From: Polyangia bacterium
GTDB taxonomy: Bacteria; Myxococcota_A; Polyangia; Fen-1088
Length of the DNA stretch: 54,140 bases
Direction of reading: 5' to 3'
Assembly (NCBI GenBank): GCA_036268875.1
Contig: DATATI010000015.1
Coordinates: 1 to 54,140, forward strand
Each line of letters starts with the position of its first letter. Positions within the stretch are counted from its first letter, which is position 1. Position numbers and translations under genes: made by a program. The notes beneath the pieces were generated by a model that saw only the letters and a program-made list of their open reading frames with translations, was not told where the DNA came from and did not search any database. This document shows positions 7,836 to 17,946 of the stretch, piece after piece.

Positions 7836-8656
7836 GGCGTCAATTGAACGTCGTCGATCCAGATGTCGAACGTGTCGGGGTTGGGGGCCTGGCGAGCGGT
7901 CTCGCCGAATGAATAACGGAACTGAATCTCGCTGACGGTGCTGGCGTCGCCTTCTGCGGGCATGCTGTTGTCTTCAGCGGCAAAGGGGGCGGCGACCTGA
8001 AAAGGAGTCCAGTCCGGTGTCAGGTTGACCTGACCGCTGAGGTGGTTGGTGCACGGCACGCTCGGGTCACTGTCGCAGTCGGGGGTCGCGCTGGTGATCA
8101 GGTTGACGCGGAGCCGGGCCGCTTCTCCGCCGCTGCCTGAGCCCGCGCCCACCTTCGCATAGAAAGTCAGCACCGCTGACGCCGATAGGGCGATGGGGGT
8201 GGATCCGAAATTGATCCCAACCGCGGCCCAGGAAGCCGAAATAACCGGGGCGGGGGTGGTGCTGGTTCCCATGCCCGTCCCTGCCAAGTGAATGGCCCGG
8301 GTCGATCGCCGATCGTTCGTATCGGCTTCGGTCACGATGTCCGCGCCGCTGGGGGTGCTCACGGTGACCGTGCTCGCGGTGGTGCGGACATGCCAGCCGC
8401 CCACAATTCCGTCGGCGCGATTGGTGCACGTGGTGTTGTCGCCGTCCTCCATGTCGTCGAGAAACGGCAGCGGGTTGGTGGCCGGTGCATGGCACCAGTA
8501 CTTCGCCGCCGTCACACCCGCTTGCGGTTCGGTGCAGCCGACGGTGGCCATTGCGATGGCCGCCAGTCCGAACGCTCGGTTTATCGACACTGTCAGTGTT
8601 CGACCGAGCGTTGAAGGCACGGGCAGCTTGTATCCCGTTCCCCTGGCCACGGTCAA
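7832..8656 (-). CDS. lipoprotein with a beta-rich, carbohydrate-binding-like domain
   Basis: A hydrophobic stretch LAAIAMATVGC forms a lipobox, so the mature protein would start at Cys41 and be lipid-anchored. The rest is beta-rich, starting PFLDDMEDGDNTTC and ending FDIWIDDVQLTP, a layout seen in jelly-roll carbohydrate-binding domains. The start is uncertain: the frame opens at 8656, giving a long N-region before the hydrophobic core, while a GTG at 8590 would give a more usual signal peptide. Its ending WIDDVQL resembles the WMDDLVV and WIDDLAV endings of three other lipoproteins in the window, so it may be a distant member of that family. It is translationally coupled to the TPR/PEGA gene. 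Confidence 0.6.
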   Translation of the reverse strand: MTVARGTGYKLPVPSTLGRTLTVSINRAFGLAAIAMATVGCTEPQAGVTAAKYWCHAPATNPLPFLDDMEDGDNTTCTNRADGIVGGWHVRTTASTVTVSTPSGADIVTEADTNDRRSTRAIHLAGTGMGTSTTPAPVISASWAAVGINFGSTPIALSASAVLTFYAKVGAGSGSGGEAARLRVNLITSATPDCDSDPSVPCTNHLSGQVNLTPDWTPFQVAAPFAAEDNSMPAEGDASTVSEIQFRYSFGETARQAPNPDTFDIWIDDVQLTP

Positions 8657-8838
8657 GGTTCGCCGGGCGCCTGGGCGCTCACGGACGGCTTTTGGCTTCC
8701 AACGAAGAGACGCCCGACAGCGCGAATCGCTTGCGGTCGGTTTTCGTTTTCCATATTGTCCCGTGCCAAGGCGCTGTCTGCCAAGTGGCCGTAGAGAATT
8801 TTCCTAACTTGGCTCGTTAGTCGGTCGGGAGGAATATC

Positions 8839-11800
8839 GTGGTTAAAGCTTCGACGTCGTCGGTTCGCTTTCTTGGTTTTGTTGTTGGCATGGTCAGCGT
8901 CCTGGGACTGGCATGTTCCGATAACACCCCGCCCCTCAACGATGGCGGCACCGACAAAGCCGCACCGTCAGCGGACTCGCCGACGGAAAAGACAGAGGTC
9001 GCCGCCGACCTCCCGGTGGACGTCCTGACGCTTCCGCCCATCACCCTCACCGTCAGCGACGCCACCGTGAAGGTCAAAGAGGGCGACATGACGGGGACCA
9101 CCTTCACGGTCAGCCTCAGCCGTGGCTCGGCGATCCCGATCGCTTTGATGGTGGCCACCGGTGACGACACTGTCGCCACTGTCGATCACGACACTGTCAA
9201 TTTCGACTCCAATGACACCGGTCCGAAGACGATCACCGTCTTCGGCACCGATGATCTGGACACTGTTGACAACAGCACCAAGCTGACACTGTCGGCGCCC
9301 GGCGTGACCATGGCGTCGGTGTTGGTCCAGGTGGTGGACGACGACGTGCAGGCGATTCAACCGGTGCAGTCGCAAACCACGCTCACCGAAGGCGGCAACG
9401 GCGTGATTGGCGTGCGGCTGGCTTTTGACCCGCTGGGTCCGGTCAACGTCACGTTGGCCAGCGGCGATTCGTCGCGGCTGACCCTGGGGCAGGCCACGGT
9501 GACCTTCACTTCGCAGAACTATTTTATTCCGCAGCAAGTAACGGTGAACGCCCTCGAGGATGACGACACCGAGAACAACACCGTCACCATCAACCTGACC
9601 GCCCCAGGGATCACGGCGGCGGCCATTGCCGTGACCATCATCGACAACGATGTGCAGAACTTCGACAGCACGGGTTCGGTGATGCTGACAGAGGGCGGCC
9701 CGGCTGACGTCATCTCGGTGAAGCTGACCAAGAAACCCGACGCCAACGTGGTCGTCACTGTCAGCGTGTCCGATCCGACCAAGGCGGATATCGGCGCGAC
9801 CTCCCTGACCTTCACGCCTGACAATGCGCAGACGGCGCAGGCGTTCACCGTGACGGCCAAGGACGACCTCGACACGAACAACGAACAGATCACCGTCACC
9901 TTGCACGCGGACGCCGTCATGAACGATCGGGTGATCCCGGTGTCGATCAAGGACGACGACTCGCAGGCGCTGGTCATCACCCCATCCACCGGCGTCACAC
10001 TGATCGAAGGTGGCCAGGCGGTTAAGCTGAACGTTCGCCTGATGTTCAAACCGAGCGCTGACGTCAGCGTGAACATCTTCTCGTCGAACACCGCCAAGGT
10101 CTCCGTCGACCAGAACACCCTGACTTTCTCCAGCACCAACTTTGATACGCCGCAAGGGGTCCTTCTCACCGGCCTCGTCGACGACGACATCGTCGACGAC
10201 AGCGCCAAGGTCACCTTCACCTCGTCCGGGGCCAGTTCAGTGAGTGTGCCGGTGACGGTGAAGGACAAGGACAAGCAAGGGATCGTCCTGGTGGCGCCCG
10301 CGGCGTCGGACAATAGCCTGGAGATGGAAGAGCCAGCAGACGGCGCTCAGCCGCGCACCGTGATGCTGGGCGTGCGGCTGGCCTTCCGTCCGCCGACGCC
10401 GGTCAGCGTCACCTTGCTCAGCAGCGACGAGACGCGCCTCACCTTGTCGAAGACGACGACGCCGCCGTCGACGACGCTGGTGTTCGACGACACCAACTTC
10501 AACGTCGCGCAGTTCATCATCATGACGCCTGTGCACGATACGGACATCAAGAACGACACGGTGAACGTCACCGCTTCGTCGCCGGACGTCACGCCCCCCG
10601 CGGTTCTGAAGATCACCATCTTCGACGCCGACACCGAGAACTTCACGTTGCCGGCGATGGTCACAGTGAACGAACCGGCCGTCGCGGCGGTGACCAACGC
10701 CACCGTCGCCGTGAAGCTGGCGCTTGATCCGGGGCGCCAGGTTCCGGTCCTGATCACCAGCGGCGATCCCAGCCGCGTCCTGTTCGGCACCGGCGCCGGT
10801 CCGGGGACGTCGACCACCATGATTTATCTGATCGACACTAACCCCACCAGCGTCCCGATCATCGTCATGAATGACGCCGACGCCGCCGACAACACCGTGG
10901 TCCTGACCATTGACGACACCACCGTGGGCGCCTCCAAGATCCCCTCGCGCACGACCAATGTCCTCATCACCGATATCGACAAGCTGAACTACGTCGTCAA
11001 GCTGGTCAGTCCGATTGATCCGCCCGCCGATCCGGTAGATCCGACGGACCCGACCAAGAACCGCCTGCTGGTGAACGAAGCCGGCGCAAATTCGGCGGCG
11101 ACGTTTACGGTCACCCTGAGCGCCGATCCGGTGAAAGACGTCACGTTGACGGTTGTCCCGCTGGTGTCGAATGTCATCAACATCGACAAGTCGACCCTGA
11201 CCTTTGTGGCGGGGACCGGCGGCGGTGCCAACAACTGGAACGTGGCGCACGTCGTCACCGTCAGCGGCATTCACGACCCGAACCTATTGGACGAATTCCC
11301 CACCATTCGGATTTCGGGCCTCAGCAATGGAACCGCGGACGCGCTGGTCACCGTTCACCAGAAGGACATCGATTCGCAGAGCTTGGTCGTGTCAGAGACC
11401 TCGCTGGTGGTGACGGATATCGCCGGGCCGAATCACGTTCGCACCTTCAACGTCAGCTTGGACAAGCAACCGCCGTCGTCGGTGACGGTGAACATCGTCG
11501 TGCCGACCAGCCTCTCGCAAAGCATCGTGGTTTCGCCGACCACTCTTCAGTTCACCAACAGCAACTACAACATGGCGGTTCCGGTCACTGTGACCGGCGT
11601 GATCGACGAGAACACCGACGTCGAGGCCGACAATATCAGCGTGTCGCTGCCCTCCCAGGCCGCCACGCCGGTGCAAATCACCACCGAGGATCACGATCAG
11701 CAGGAGATCCTGATCAGCGGGACGGGGCTGGCCAAAGCCGGCTGCGACACGAACGGTGGCGATTGCGCGACGCTGGGCTTGGGGTTGGAAGAGAACAAAC

Positions 11801-12519
11801 AGGCGGCCAATCAGGGTGGCGTGGCGCGCAGCAAGTCCCTCAATGTCGTGCTCCTTCACCCGCCCCACGGAGGCGCGGCGATGGAGACGATTTCAGTGAC
11901 GCTCAGCAATCCGACGAAGATCAATGAAGCGTCCAACCTGATTCTCTTGACCTTCAGCAGCGCCAAGAACGGATCGCTGGGATGGAACCTCCCGCAGACG
12001 ATCACCATCGCCTCCGTGGCCGATGATGACGTCATTGATGAAGCCGGTGACGTGAAGCTTTCCAGTCAGAACCTGAAGACGACCGACTCGTGGAGCGCAA
12101 TTGATCAGGTCATCAACGTGACCGTCTCGGACAAGGATCTGGTCATGATCGACGTGAAGCCGCATGTCACGCCGGCCGGGCAGTTGTCGGTCAACGAGGA
12201 CGGAACGGTGACGATGGACGTCAAGCTCCTGAATCAGCCGCCGGGAAATTTCCAGGTGGACATCTCCAGCGGAGACACCAGCCACGCCACCACGGATCAC
12301 GCGTCCTTGACGTTCAGCAACGCGAACTTCGGTATGGTTCAGTCGTTCAAGATCGCCGGTGTGACCGACGCCGACGGTGTCGACAACAGCGTCACCTTCA
12401 CGCTTTCGTCAGCTACAGCGCGGGCCGGTGCAGCGGTCATGGTCCCGGTGAATGTGGTCGACACCATCGCCGCGCCCGTCGACGCCGGGACCGACGGAGG
12501 CGACGACAGCGGCGGCTAA
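8839..12519 (+). CDS. giant surface lipoprotein with about ten Calx-beta-like repeats
   Basis: The GTG start has a good Shine-Dalgarno site (GGGAGGA, 8828-8833). A signal with lipobox VLGLAC gives a mature protein starting at Cys26, followed by a Thr/Asp/Pro-rich linker. From about residue 57 to 1210, about ten repeats of roughly 100-130 residues follow. Each has an acidic turn near its start (LTEGG, VNEDG), a central LTFTxxN or equivalent, and an end such as VTVKDDDxQ. These are hallmarks of calcium-binding Calx-beta domains found in adhesins. The tail is TDGGDDSGG. It most probably forms a long rod on the cell surface, perhaps for adhesion. The repeats are divergent rather than recent copies. 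It converges with the kinase gene. Confidence 0.8.
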   Translation: MVKASTSSVRFLGFVVGMVSVLGLACSDNTPPLNDGGTDKAAPSADSPTEKTEVAADLPVDVLTLPPITLTVSDATVKVKEGDMTGTTFTVSLSRGSAIPIALMVATGDDTVATVDHDTVNFDSNDTGPKTITVFGTDDLDTVDNSTKLTLSAPGVTMASVLVQVVDDDVQAIQPVQSQTTLTEGGNGVIGVRLAFDPLGPVNVTLASGDSSRLTLGQATVTFTSQNYFIPQQVTVNALEDDDTENNTVTINLTAPGITAAAIAVTIIDNDVQNFDSTGSVMLTEGGPADVISVKLTKKPDANVVVTVSVSDPTKADIGATSLTFTPDNAQTAQAFTVTAKDDLDTNNEQITVTLHADAVMNDRVIPVSIKDDDSQALVITPSTGVTLIEGGQAVKLNVRLMFKPSADVSVNIFSSNTAKVSVDQNTLTFSSTNFDTPQGVLLTGLVDDDIVDDSAKVTFTSSGASSVSVPVTVKDKDKQGIVLVAPAASDNSLEMEEPADGAQPRTVMLGVRLAFRPPTPVSVTLLSSDETRLTLSKTTTPPSTTLVFDDTNFNVAQFIIMTPVHDTDIKNDTVNVTASSPDVTPPAVLKITIFDADTENFTLPAMVTVNEPAVAAVTNATVAVKLALDPGRQVPVLITSGDPSRVLFGTGAGPGTSTTMIYLIDTNPTSVPIIVMNDADAADNTVVLTIDDTTVGASKIPSRTTNVLITDIDKLNYVVKLVSPIDPPADPVDPTDPTKNRLLVNEAGANSAATFTVTLSADPVKDVTLTVVPLVSNVINIDKSTLTFVAGTGGGANNWNVAHVVTVSGIHDPNLLDEFPTIRISGLSNGTADALVTVHQKDIDSQSLVVSETSLVVTDIAGPNHVRTFNVSLDKQPPSSVTVNIVVPTSLSQSIVVSPTTLQFTNSNYNMAVPVTVTGVIDENTDVEADNISVSLPSQAATPVQITTEDHDQQEILISGTGLAKAGCDTNGGDCATLGLGLEENKQAANQGGVARSKSLNVVLLHPPHGGAAMETISVTLSNPTKINEASNLILLTFSSAKNGSLGWNLPQTITIASVADDDVIDEAGDVKLSSQNLKTTDSWSAIDQVINVTVSDKDLVMIDVKPHVTPAGQLSVNEDGTVTMDVKLLNQPPGNFQVDISSGDTSHATTDHASLTFSNANFGMVQSFKIAGVTDADGVDNSVTFTLSSATARAGAAVMVPVNVVDTIAAPVDAGTDGGDDSGG

Positions 12520-12545
12520 GCAACGAAGACCGGCTGATGCTTATC

Positions 12546-12573
12546 GGACGGCGCCGCATTGCGGGCGGCGTCC
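12546..12573. terminator. GC-rich stem-loop between convergent genes
   Basis: GGACG-x-CGCC pairs with GGCG-x-CGTCC around an eight-base loop in the gap between the Calx-beta and kinase genes. No T tract follows on either strand, so a role in termination is only a suggestion. Confidence 0.3.
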
Positions 12574-12620
12574 TCGGTCGTCGGGCATCCGTGAATGGTC
12601 CGCGCGTCGAGATCGCTCGC

Positions 12621-14420
<1,800 letters not shown>

Positions 14421-14436
14421 CGACTCGCCATTGGCT

Positions 14437-14464
14437 AGTATCCGGGCAAACGGTCTTCAGTCAA
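14437..14464 (-). promoter_or_regulatory. sigma-70-like promoter of the kinase gene
   Basis: Minus strand: TTGACT (14459-14464), a 16-base spacer, GATACT (14437-14442), then 16 bases to the ATG. The leader would be about ten bases, with no clear Shine-Dalgarno site. Confidence 0.45.
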
Positions 14465-14482
14465 GCCCTACACCTTTCCCGA

Positions 14483-14522
14483 CTTCTGCGCCGAGACCTT
14501 GGTTTGGCGCAGAAGCCTTTTT
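14483..14522 (+). terminator. strong hairpin with T tract, plus orientation, no plus-strand gene
   Basis: CTTCTGCGCC (14483-14492) pairs perfectly with GGCGCAGAAG (14506-14515) around a 13-base loop and is followed by CCTTTTT. This is the classic form of an intrinsic terminator on the plus strand, yet both flanking genes are on the minus strand. It could stop antisense transcription or end an unrecognised small RNA. Confidence 0.55.
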
Positions 14523-14529
14523 GAAACGT

Positions 14530-14547
14530 CGCCGCTGGCGAATTTTT
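14530..14547 (+). terminator. second, short hairpin with T tract
   Basis: CGCC-GCT-GGCG followed by AATTTTT, only eight bases after the first terminator-like element and in the same orientation. The stem is short, so alone it would be weak. Confidence 0.3.
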
Positions 14548-14548
14548 C

Positions 14549-14577
14549 GCGCGCTCGTAAGGCGCCGCGCATTTTTT
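14549..14577 (+). terminator. third hairpin with T tract
   Basis: GCGCG (14549-14553) pairs with CGCGC (14566-14570) around a 12-base loop and is followed by ATTTTTT. It is the third element of the same orientation in under 100 bases. Confidence 0.3.
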
Positions 14578-14582
14578 CGTGG

Positions 14583-15641
14583 CTATGGCGTCGCCGGGCA
14601 GCCCACCCGGGTGGCGCTGACCACCAGGTCGTCCATCCAAGCGTCTTGTGCCTTGTCGCTGGCCTGGGTGTAGACCTCCCAGCCCAGGATCATCTTGTTG
14701 AACAGCTTCGGGCCCTGCCAGCCGCCGCAAGTCCCAGCTACGCCAGTGACGTCCGCCTGGGTCTGGTCGACGCCGTCGAGAAAAAGCTGAATCTTGTTCG
14801 CCTGCCCGTCGAACATCCACTCCCAGCAGACCCATTTTCCGACCGCCAGTTTTTGATTTTGCGCGTTCGGTCCGCAGTCGATCGGCGGCGGGTTGGGATC
14901 GTTGGCTTCCGGGCCGCCGCCGCGCAAGGGGATCAGGCCGTCGCCCACCGGCGCCCTCTGCGTGTAATTCGGCGACAGCACGGCGTTCTGTCCGCCGAAG
15001 CTGTACTTGGCGATCAGCGGCGCGTTGCTGGCCAGCGGACCGCCTGCCTGATTGATGTTCCAGTGCGCCGCCGATGGCATCGCCGACAGCCACACCATCA
15101 CCCGGCCGAAATGTTTGATCGGCAGCAGTTCCCTGTCGGGCGCATTTTGTTTGATGATGTCCGCGTACTGCCGCCCGCCGACAGGCGTGGTCAGGTGCAA
15201 GGCCTTGGTGCCTTTGAACGCCTTGCCGGTGTCGACGTGCACCGCGCCGTTGCCATAGGTGTACGTCAGCCAGTCAGGGCTGAGATCGGCGGTGCCGGCG
15301 GCGTACTTTTCGAAGTCTTCGCAGATGATCGCACCGGCGGGACAGGCGCTGCCGCCGGCATCGTTGCCACTGTCGGCGGCCGGCGCGCCGTCGTTCGCGT
15401 TGCCAGCGTCGGTGGTGCCGTTGCTGCCGCCGCTGGCAGACGGGGCGCCGCCGGTTCCGGTTGTTGCTCCGCCGTCGCCGCCGCTGCCCGACGACGAACC
15501 GCCGCTGCCGGTCGCCATCGCGCCTCCCGTGCCGGCACCTGCCTGCCCGCCGCCGCCACCTGGCGCGGCCGGCGTTCCGCCCGCGCTGCACGCCGCAATC
15601 AACAGCGCATGAGAAGCCAGCAGCCAAGCGAAGCGATTCAT
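14583..15641 (-). CDS. lipoprotein of a DFE/WxDDL paralogous family
   Basis: The signal peptide with lipobox LLIAAC makes this a lipid-anchored envelope protein. A Gly/Ser/Thr-rich linker (about residues 20-100) leads to a conserved domain. That domain opens with CPAGAIICEDFEKYAAG, contains VGKWVCWEWMFDGQANKIQLFLDG, and ends AWMDDLVVSATRVGC. The same three blocks occur in the proteins at 15672 and 20564. The layout resembles LamG-like or polysaccharide-lyase-like beta sandwiches, which suggests glycan binding, but no catalytic residues can be named. The ATG at 15641 has a Shine-Dalgarno site (GGAGG). The upstream paralogue ends 30 bases before it, so the two are probably one operon. Confidence 0.65.
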   Translation of the reverse strand: MNRFAWLLASHALLIAACSAGGTPAAPGGGGGQAGAGTGGAMATGSGGSSSGSGGDGGATTGTGGAPSASGGSNGTTDAGNANDGAPAADSGNDAGGSACPAGAIICEDFEKYAAGTADLSPDWLTYTYGNGAVHVDTGKAFKGTKALHLTTPVGGRQYADIIKQNAPDRELLPIKHFGRVMVWLSAMPSAAHWNINQAGGPLASNAPLIAKYSFGGQNAVLSPNYTQRAPVGDGLIPLRGGGPEANDPNPPPIDCGPNAQNQKLAVGKWVCWEWMFDGQANKIQLFLDGVDQTQADVTGVAGTCGGWQGPKLFNKMILGWEVYTQASDKAQDAWMDDLVVSATRVGCPATP

Positions 15642-15671
15642 TCGTCGATCCCTCCTCGCGTGCGGTCGGTG

Positions 15672-16664
15672 TTACGGCTTCAGGCAGCCGATGCGCTGGC
15701 TGCTGATCGCCAGATCATCCATCCACAATTCCAGCGGGCCGCTTGATGCCTGGTACTGTTGCCAGCCGATGGTCAGGTTCGAAAAGGCCGGCCCCGCCCA
15801 CGCCTTGGTGAGATCGGCGTTGTTCACACAGTTCGTGCCCTTGCCGACGATGTCCGCGTCGGCCAGCAGCGTGCTGTCGAACCACATGTGCATTTCGTTC
15901 TTCGTGCTGTCGAACTGCCATTCGACGCAGACCCAGCGCTGGGCGGGAAAAGACATCGCCGACGGTTTCGAGCAGTCAATGATCGCGCTGCCGTTCGGCG
16001 TGTCGCGCACGGTGTACCCGGCCAGCACCTTGCCGGCCTGGCCGCCCCAGCCGTATTTCCCCCATTGGGTGGAGCCGGGAATGGTCCCCGCTGCTTGAAT
16101 GCTGTTCCAGTGATAGCCGCCGCCCGGCGTGGCGGTCAGCCACAGCATCACGCGGCCCCACATGACGTTGCCGGAGATGGGGAACAGCGGCGCGCCGTCT
16201 TTGACGATCACCGCCGACGGGGTGCCGGCGGCGCCCTTGATGTGCAGCGCTTTGCCGCCGGCGAACGCCTTGGTGCTATCGACGGTCATGGTGGCGGCGG
16301 TGGTGGCCGGCTTCCAGGCCGCGGTGAAATCGGCCACCGCGGCGTAGCCTTCAAAGTCGTCGCACAGCAACGCGCCCGGCGGGCAGCCGGTGCCGCCGTC
16401 CGTCGCCGCGTCACCGTCGACGGCGTCGCTTGCTCCCACGTCGGTTCCGTTACCGGCGTCGTCGCCGGTCATCGGCCCGGTGTCCTGTCCTTGCTCCCCG
16501 CCGGTGTTCGCGTCAGTCGAGGTGACGGGACCGGTGCCGCCCGAACCGCCGACGCTGTTGCCACCTTCGCTGCCGCCTTCAACCGCCGGCGAAACTGCGC
16601 TGCCGTTCGAAGCACAAGCCGACGCCAACAAACCGACCAGGGTCCACGCTGCCCAGTGACCCAT
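15672..16664 (-). CDS. lipoprotein, second member of the DFE/WxDDL family
   Basis: The lipobox LLASAC anchors the protein at about Cys17. A Gly/Asp/Thr linker (to about residue 90) precedes the shared domain: CPPGALLCDDFEGYAAV, then RWVCVEWQFDSTKNEMHMWFDS, then LWMDDLAISSQRIGC near the end. It is more diverged from its neighbour at 14583 than a recent duplicate would be, and the linker sequences are unrelated. Same probable role as the neighbour: an exported, possibly glycan-binding, lipoprotein. It starts at the ATG at 16664, which has a TATAGT box nine bases before it, and it is followed by its paralogue in the same direction. Confidence 0.65.
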   Translation of the reverse strand: MGHWAAWTLVGLLASACASNGSAVSPAVEGGSEGGNSVGGSGGTGPVTSTDANTGGEQGQDTGPMTGDDAGNGTDVGASDAVDGDAATDGGTGCPPGALLCDDFEGYAAVADFTAAWKPATTAATMTVDSTKAFAGGKALHIKGAAGTPSAVIVKDGAPLFPISGNVMWGRVMLWLTATPGGGYHWNSIQAAGTIPGSTQWGKYGWGGQAGKVLAGYTVRDTPNGSAIIDCSKPSAMSFPAQRWVCVEWQFDSTKNEMHMWFDSTLLADADIVGKGTNCVNNADLTKAWAGPAFSNLTIGWQQYQASSGPLELWMDDLAISSQRIGCLKP

Positions 16665-16673
16665 CGCTTACCG

Positions 16674-16679
16674 ACTATA
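16674..16679 (-). promoter_or_regulatory. -10-like TATAGT before the lipoprotein pair
   Basis: TATAGT ends nine bases before the ATG at 16664. It matches the -10 consensus at five of six positions, and there is no Shine-Dalgarno site, fitting a leaderless transcript. Confidence 0.45.
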
Positions 16680-16700
16680 TCGCCAACCTCGCCGGCCGGT

Positions 16701-16762
16701 GCCGTTTCCGCAGAATTTCCAACCCCGACTGCCCACGACCATCACCCATCAGCGGAAACGGC
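16701..16762. repeat. perfect 11-base inverted repeat, 40 bases apart
   Basis: GCCGTTTCCGC (16701-16711) and GCGGAAACGGC (16752-16762) are exact reverse complements in the gap between the murB stop and the lipoprotein start. The arms could form a long-loop hairpin in the murB transcript or be paired protein-binding sites. Confidence 0.5.
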
Positions 16763-16814
16763 CCGCGCCGAACGAAGCGGCTCTCGAGCGCGGATGACTA
16801 TACGGATGTTCAGT

Positions 16815-17900
16815 TCAGCGCGCAATCGAAATGTCGCCCAAAAAAATTGGCTCGGGCGAAAGAACGATCCCGAATCGATCGCGCACCGCTTGTTGTACGC
16901 GCGTCGCCAGCGCCAGCAGTTCGGTGGTGGACCCGCCGCCGTGATGGACCAGCGCCAGCGCGTGCTTGGTCGACACACCGACGGCGCCGGCGCGCAGGCC
17001 TTTGCCGATCCCGGCGCGCTCGATCAACCAACCGGCCGACAGTTTGATGCGGCCGTCGCCGGCAGGGAATTGCGGCAGCTCGGTGGCGGCGGCGATGAGG
17101 CCGTCGGCCAGCAAGCGAGCGGTCAGCGCCTGCGCCTGGGCTGCCGACACGAGCGGGTTGGTGAAGAACGAGCCCACGCTGCGTCGGTTGGGATCCGCCG
17201 GATCGATGACCATCGATTTCTTTCGCCGTAGGTCCAGCACCGTCGTTCGCACCACCGCCAGCGACGGGTGCGGCGTCGCGCCCAGCGCGGCCGCCAGCTC
17301 GCCGTATCGAATTTGCGGCGCGCCGCCCGGCCGCAGGGCGAAGGTCACCGCCAGCACCACGTATCGCTGGGGTTGCCGGCGAAAAAAACTGTCGCGATAG
17401 CCGAAAGCGCAGGCCGCCGCCGGCAAGTCGACCATCGCCAGCGTCTGCCGATCGACCACGCGCACGCTGCGAATGGTGTCGGCGACTTCCTGGCCGTAGG
17501 CGCCGACGTTCTGGATCGGCGTGGCGCCCGCCGATCCGGGGATACCCGACAGACCTTCGAGGCCAGCGAGATCGCGGCTGACGGTATCGGCCACCAGCGC
17601 GTCCCACGGCTCGCCTGCGTGTGCTTCCAGAAGCACGACGTCGCCCGCCGCCGCGTAGGCGACGCCACGCGCGCCCATGCGAATCACCAGCCCATCGAAG
17701 CCGGCGTCGGCGACCACCAGGTTCGATCCGCCGCCCAGCACGAACGCCGGCACCCCGCGCGCCGCCGCCCAGCGAAGGCCGTCGATCACCGTCGATGCGT
17801 CGGTGGCCTCCAGGAAGAAACGCGTCGGGCCGCCCAGCTCCAGGGTGGTCAGCGGAGCCAGCACGACGTTTTCGCCGACGGTCAGCGATTGGGGGGGCAC
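16815..17900 (-). CDS. murB: UDP-N-acetylenolpyruvoylglucosamine reductase
   Basis: MurB reduces UDP-GlcNAc enolpyruvate to UDP-MurNAc with NADPH and FAD in cytoplasmic peptidoglycan precursor synthesis. The FAD-binding motifs TTLELGGPTRFF and VLGGGSNLVV are at the N-terminus. IPGSAGATPIQNVGAYGQE and YRDSFF follow, the latter marking a type I enzyme. GSFFTNPLVS carries the catalytic Ser, and the C-terminal SPEPIFLG carries the conserved Glu. The length of 361 residues is normal to slightly long. The GTG start at 17900 is supported by a TAGGCT box six bases before it. It is divergent from bioA with only 46 bases between the start codons and stands apart from any mur/ddl/fts cluster in this window. 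Confidence 0.93.
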   Translation of the reverse strand: MPPQSLTVGENVVLAPLTTLELGGPTRFFLEATDASTVIDGLRWAAARGVPAFVLGGGSNLVVADAGFDGLVIRMGARGVAYAAAGDVVLLEAHAGEPWDALVADTVSRDLAGLEGLSGIPGSAGATPIQNVGAYGQEVADTIRSVRVVDRQTLAMVDLPAAACAFGYRDSFFRRQPQRYVVLAVTFALRPGGAPQIRYGELAAALGATPHPSLAVVRTTVLDLRRKKSMVIDPADPNRRSVGSFFTNPLVSAAQAQALTARLLADGLIAAATELPQFPAGDGRIKLSAGWLIERAGIGKGLRAGAVGVSTKHALALVHHGGGSTTELLALATRVQQAVRDRFGIVLSPEPIFLGDISIAR

Positions 17901-17906
17901 GCCACC

Positions 17907-17912
17907 AGCCTA
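17907..17912 (-). promoter_or_regulatory. -10-like TAGGCT before murB
   Basis: TAGGCT ends six bases before the GTG at 17900 in the 46-base murB/bioA divergent gap; no Shine-Dalgarno site is present. Confidence 0.35.
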
Positions 17913-17946
17913 CAGACGGCAGGCGCGATCGTGCTAGTCCTGTTGC

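Noticed and set aside
6303-7847. A 514-codon open frame on the plus strand opposite the GcvR-like and TPR/PEGA genes
   Set aside because: The opposite-strand genes have clear domains and a signal peptide; this frame gives Arg/His/Gln-rich sequence typical of antisense frames in GC-rich DNA.
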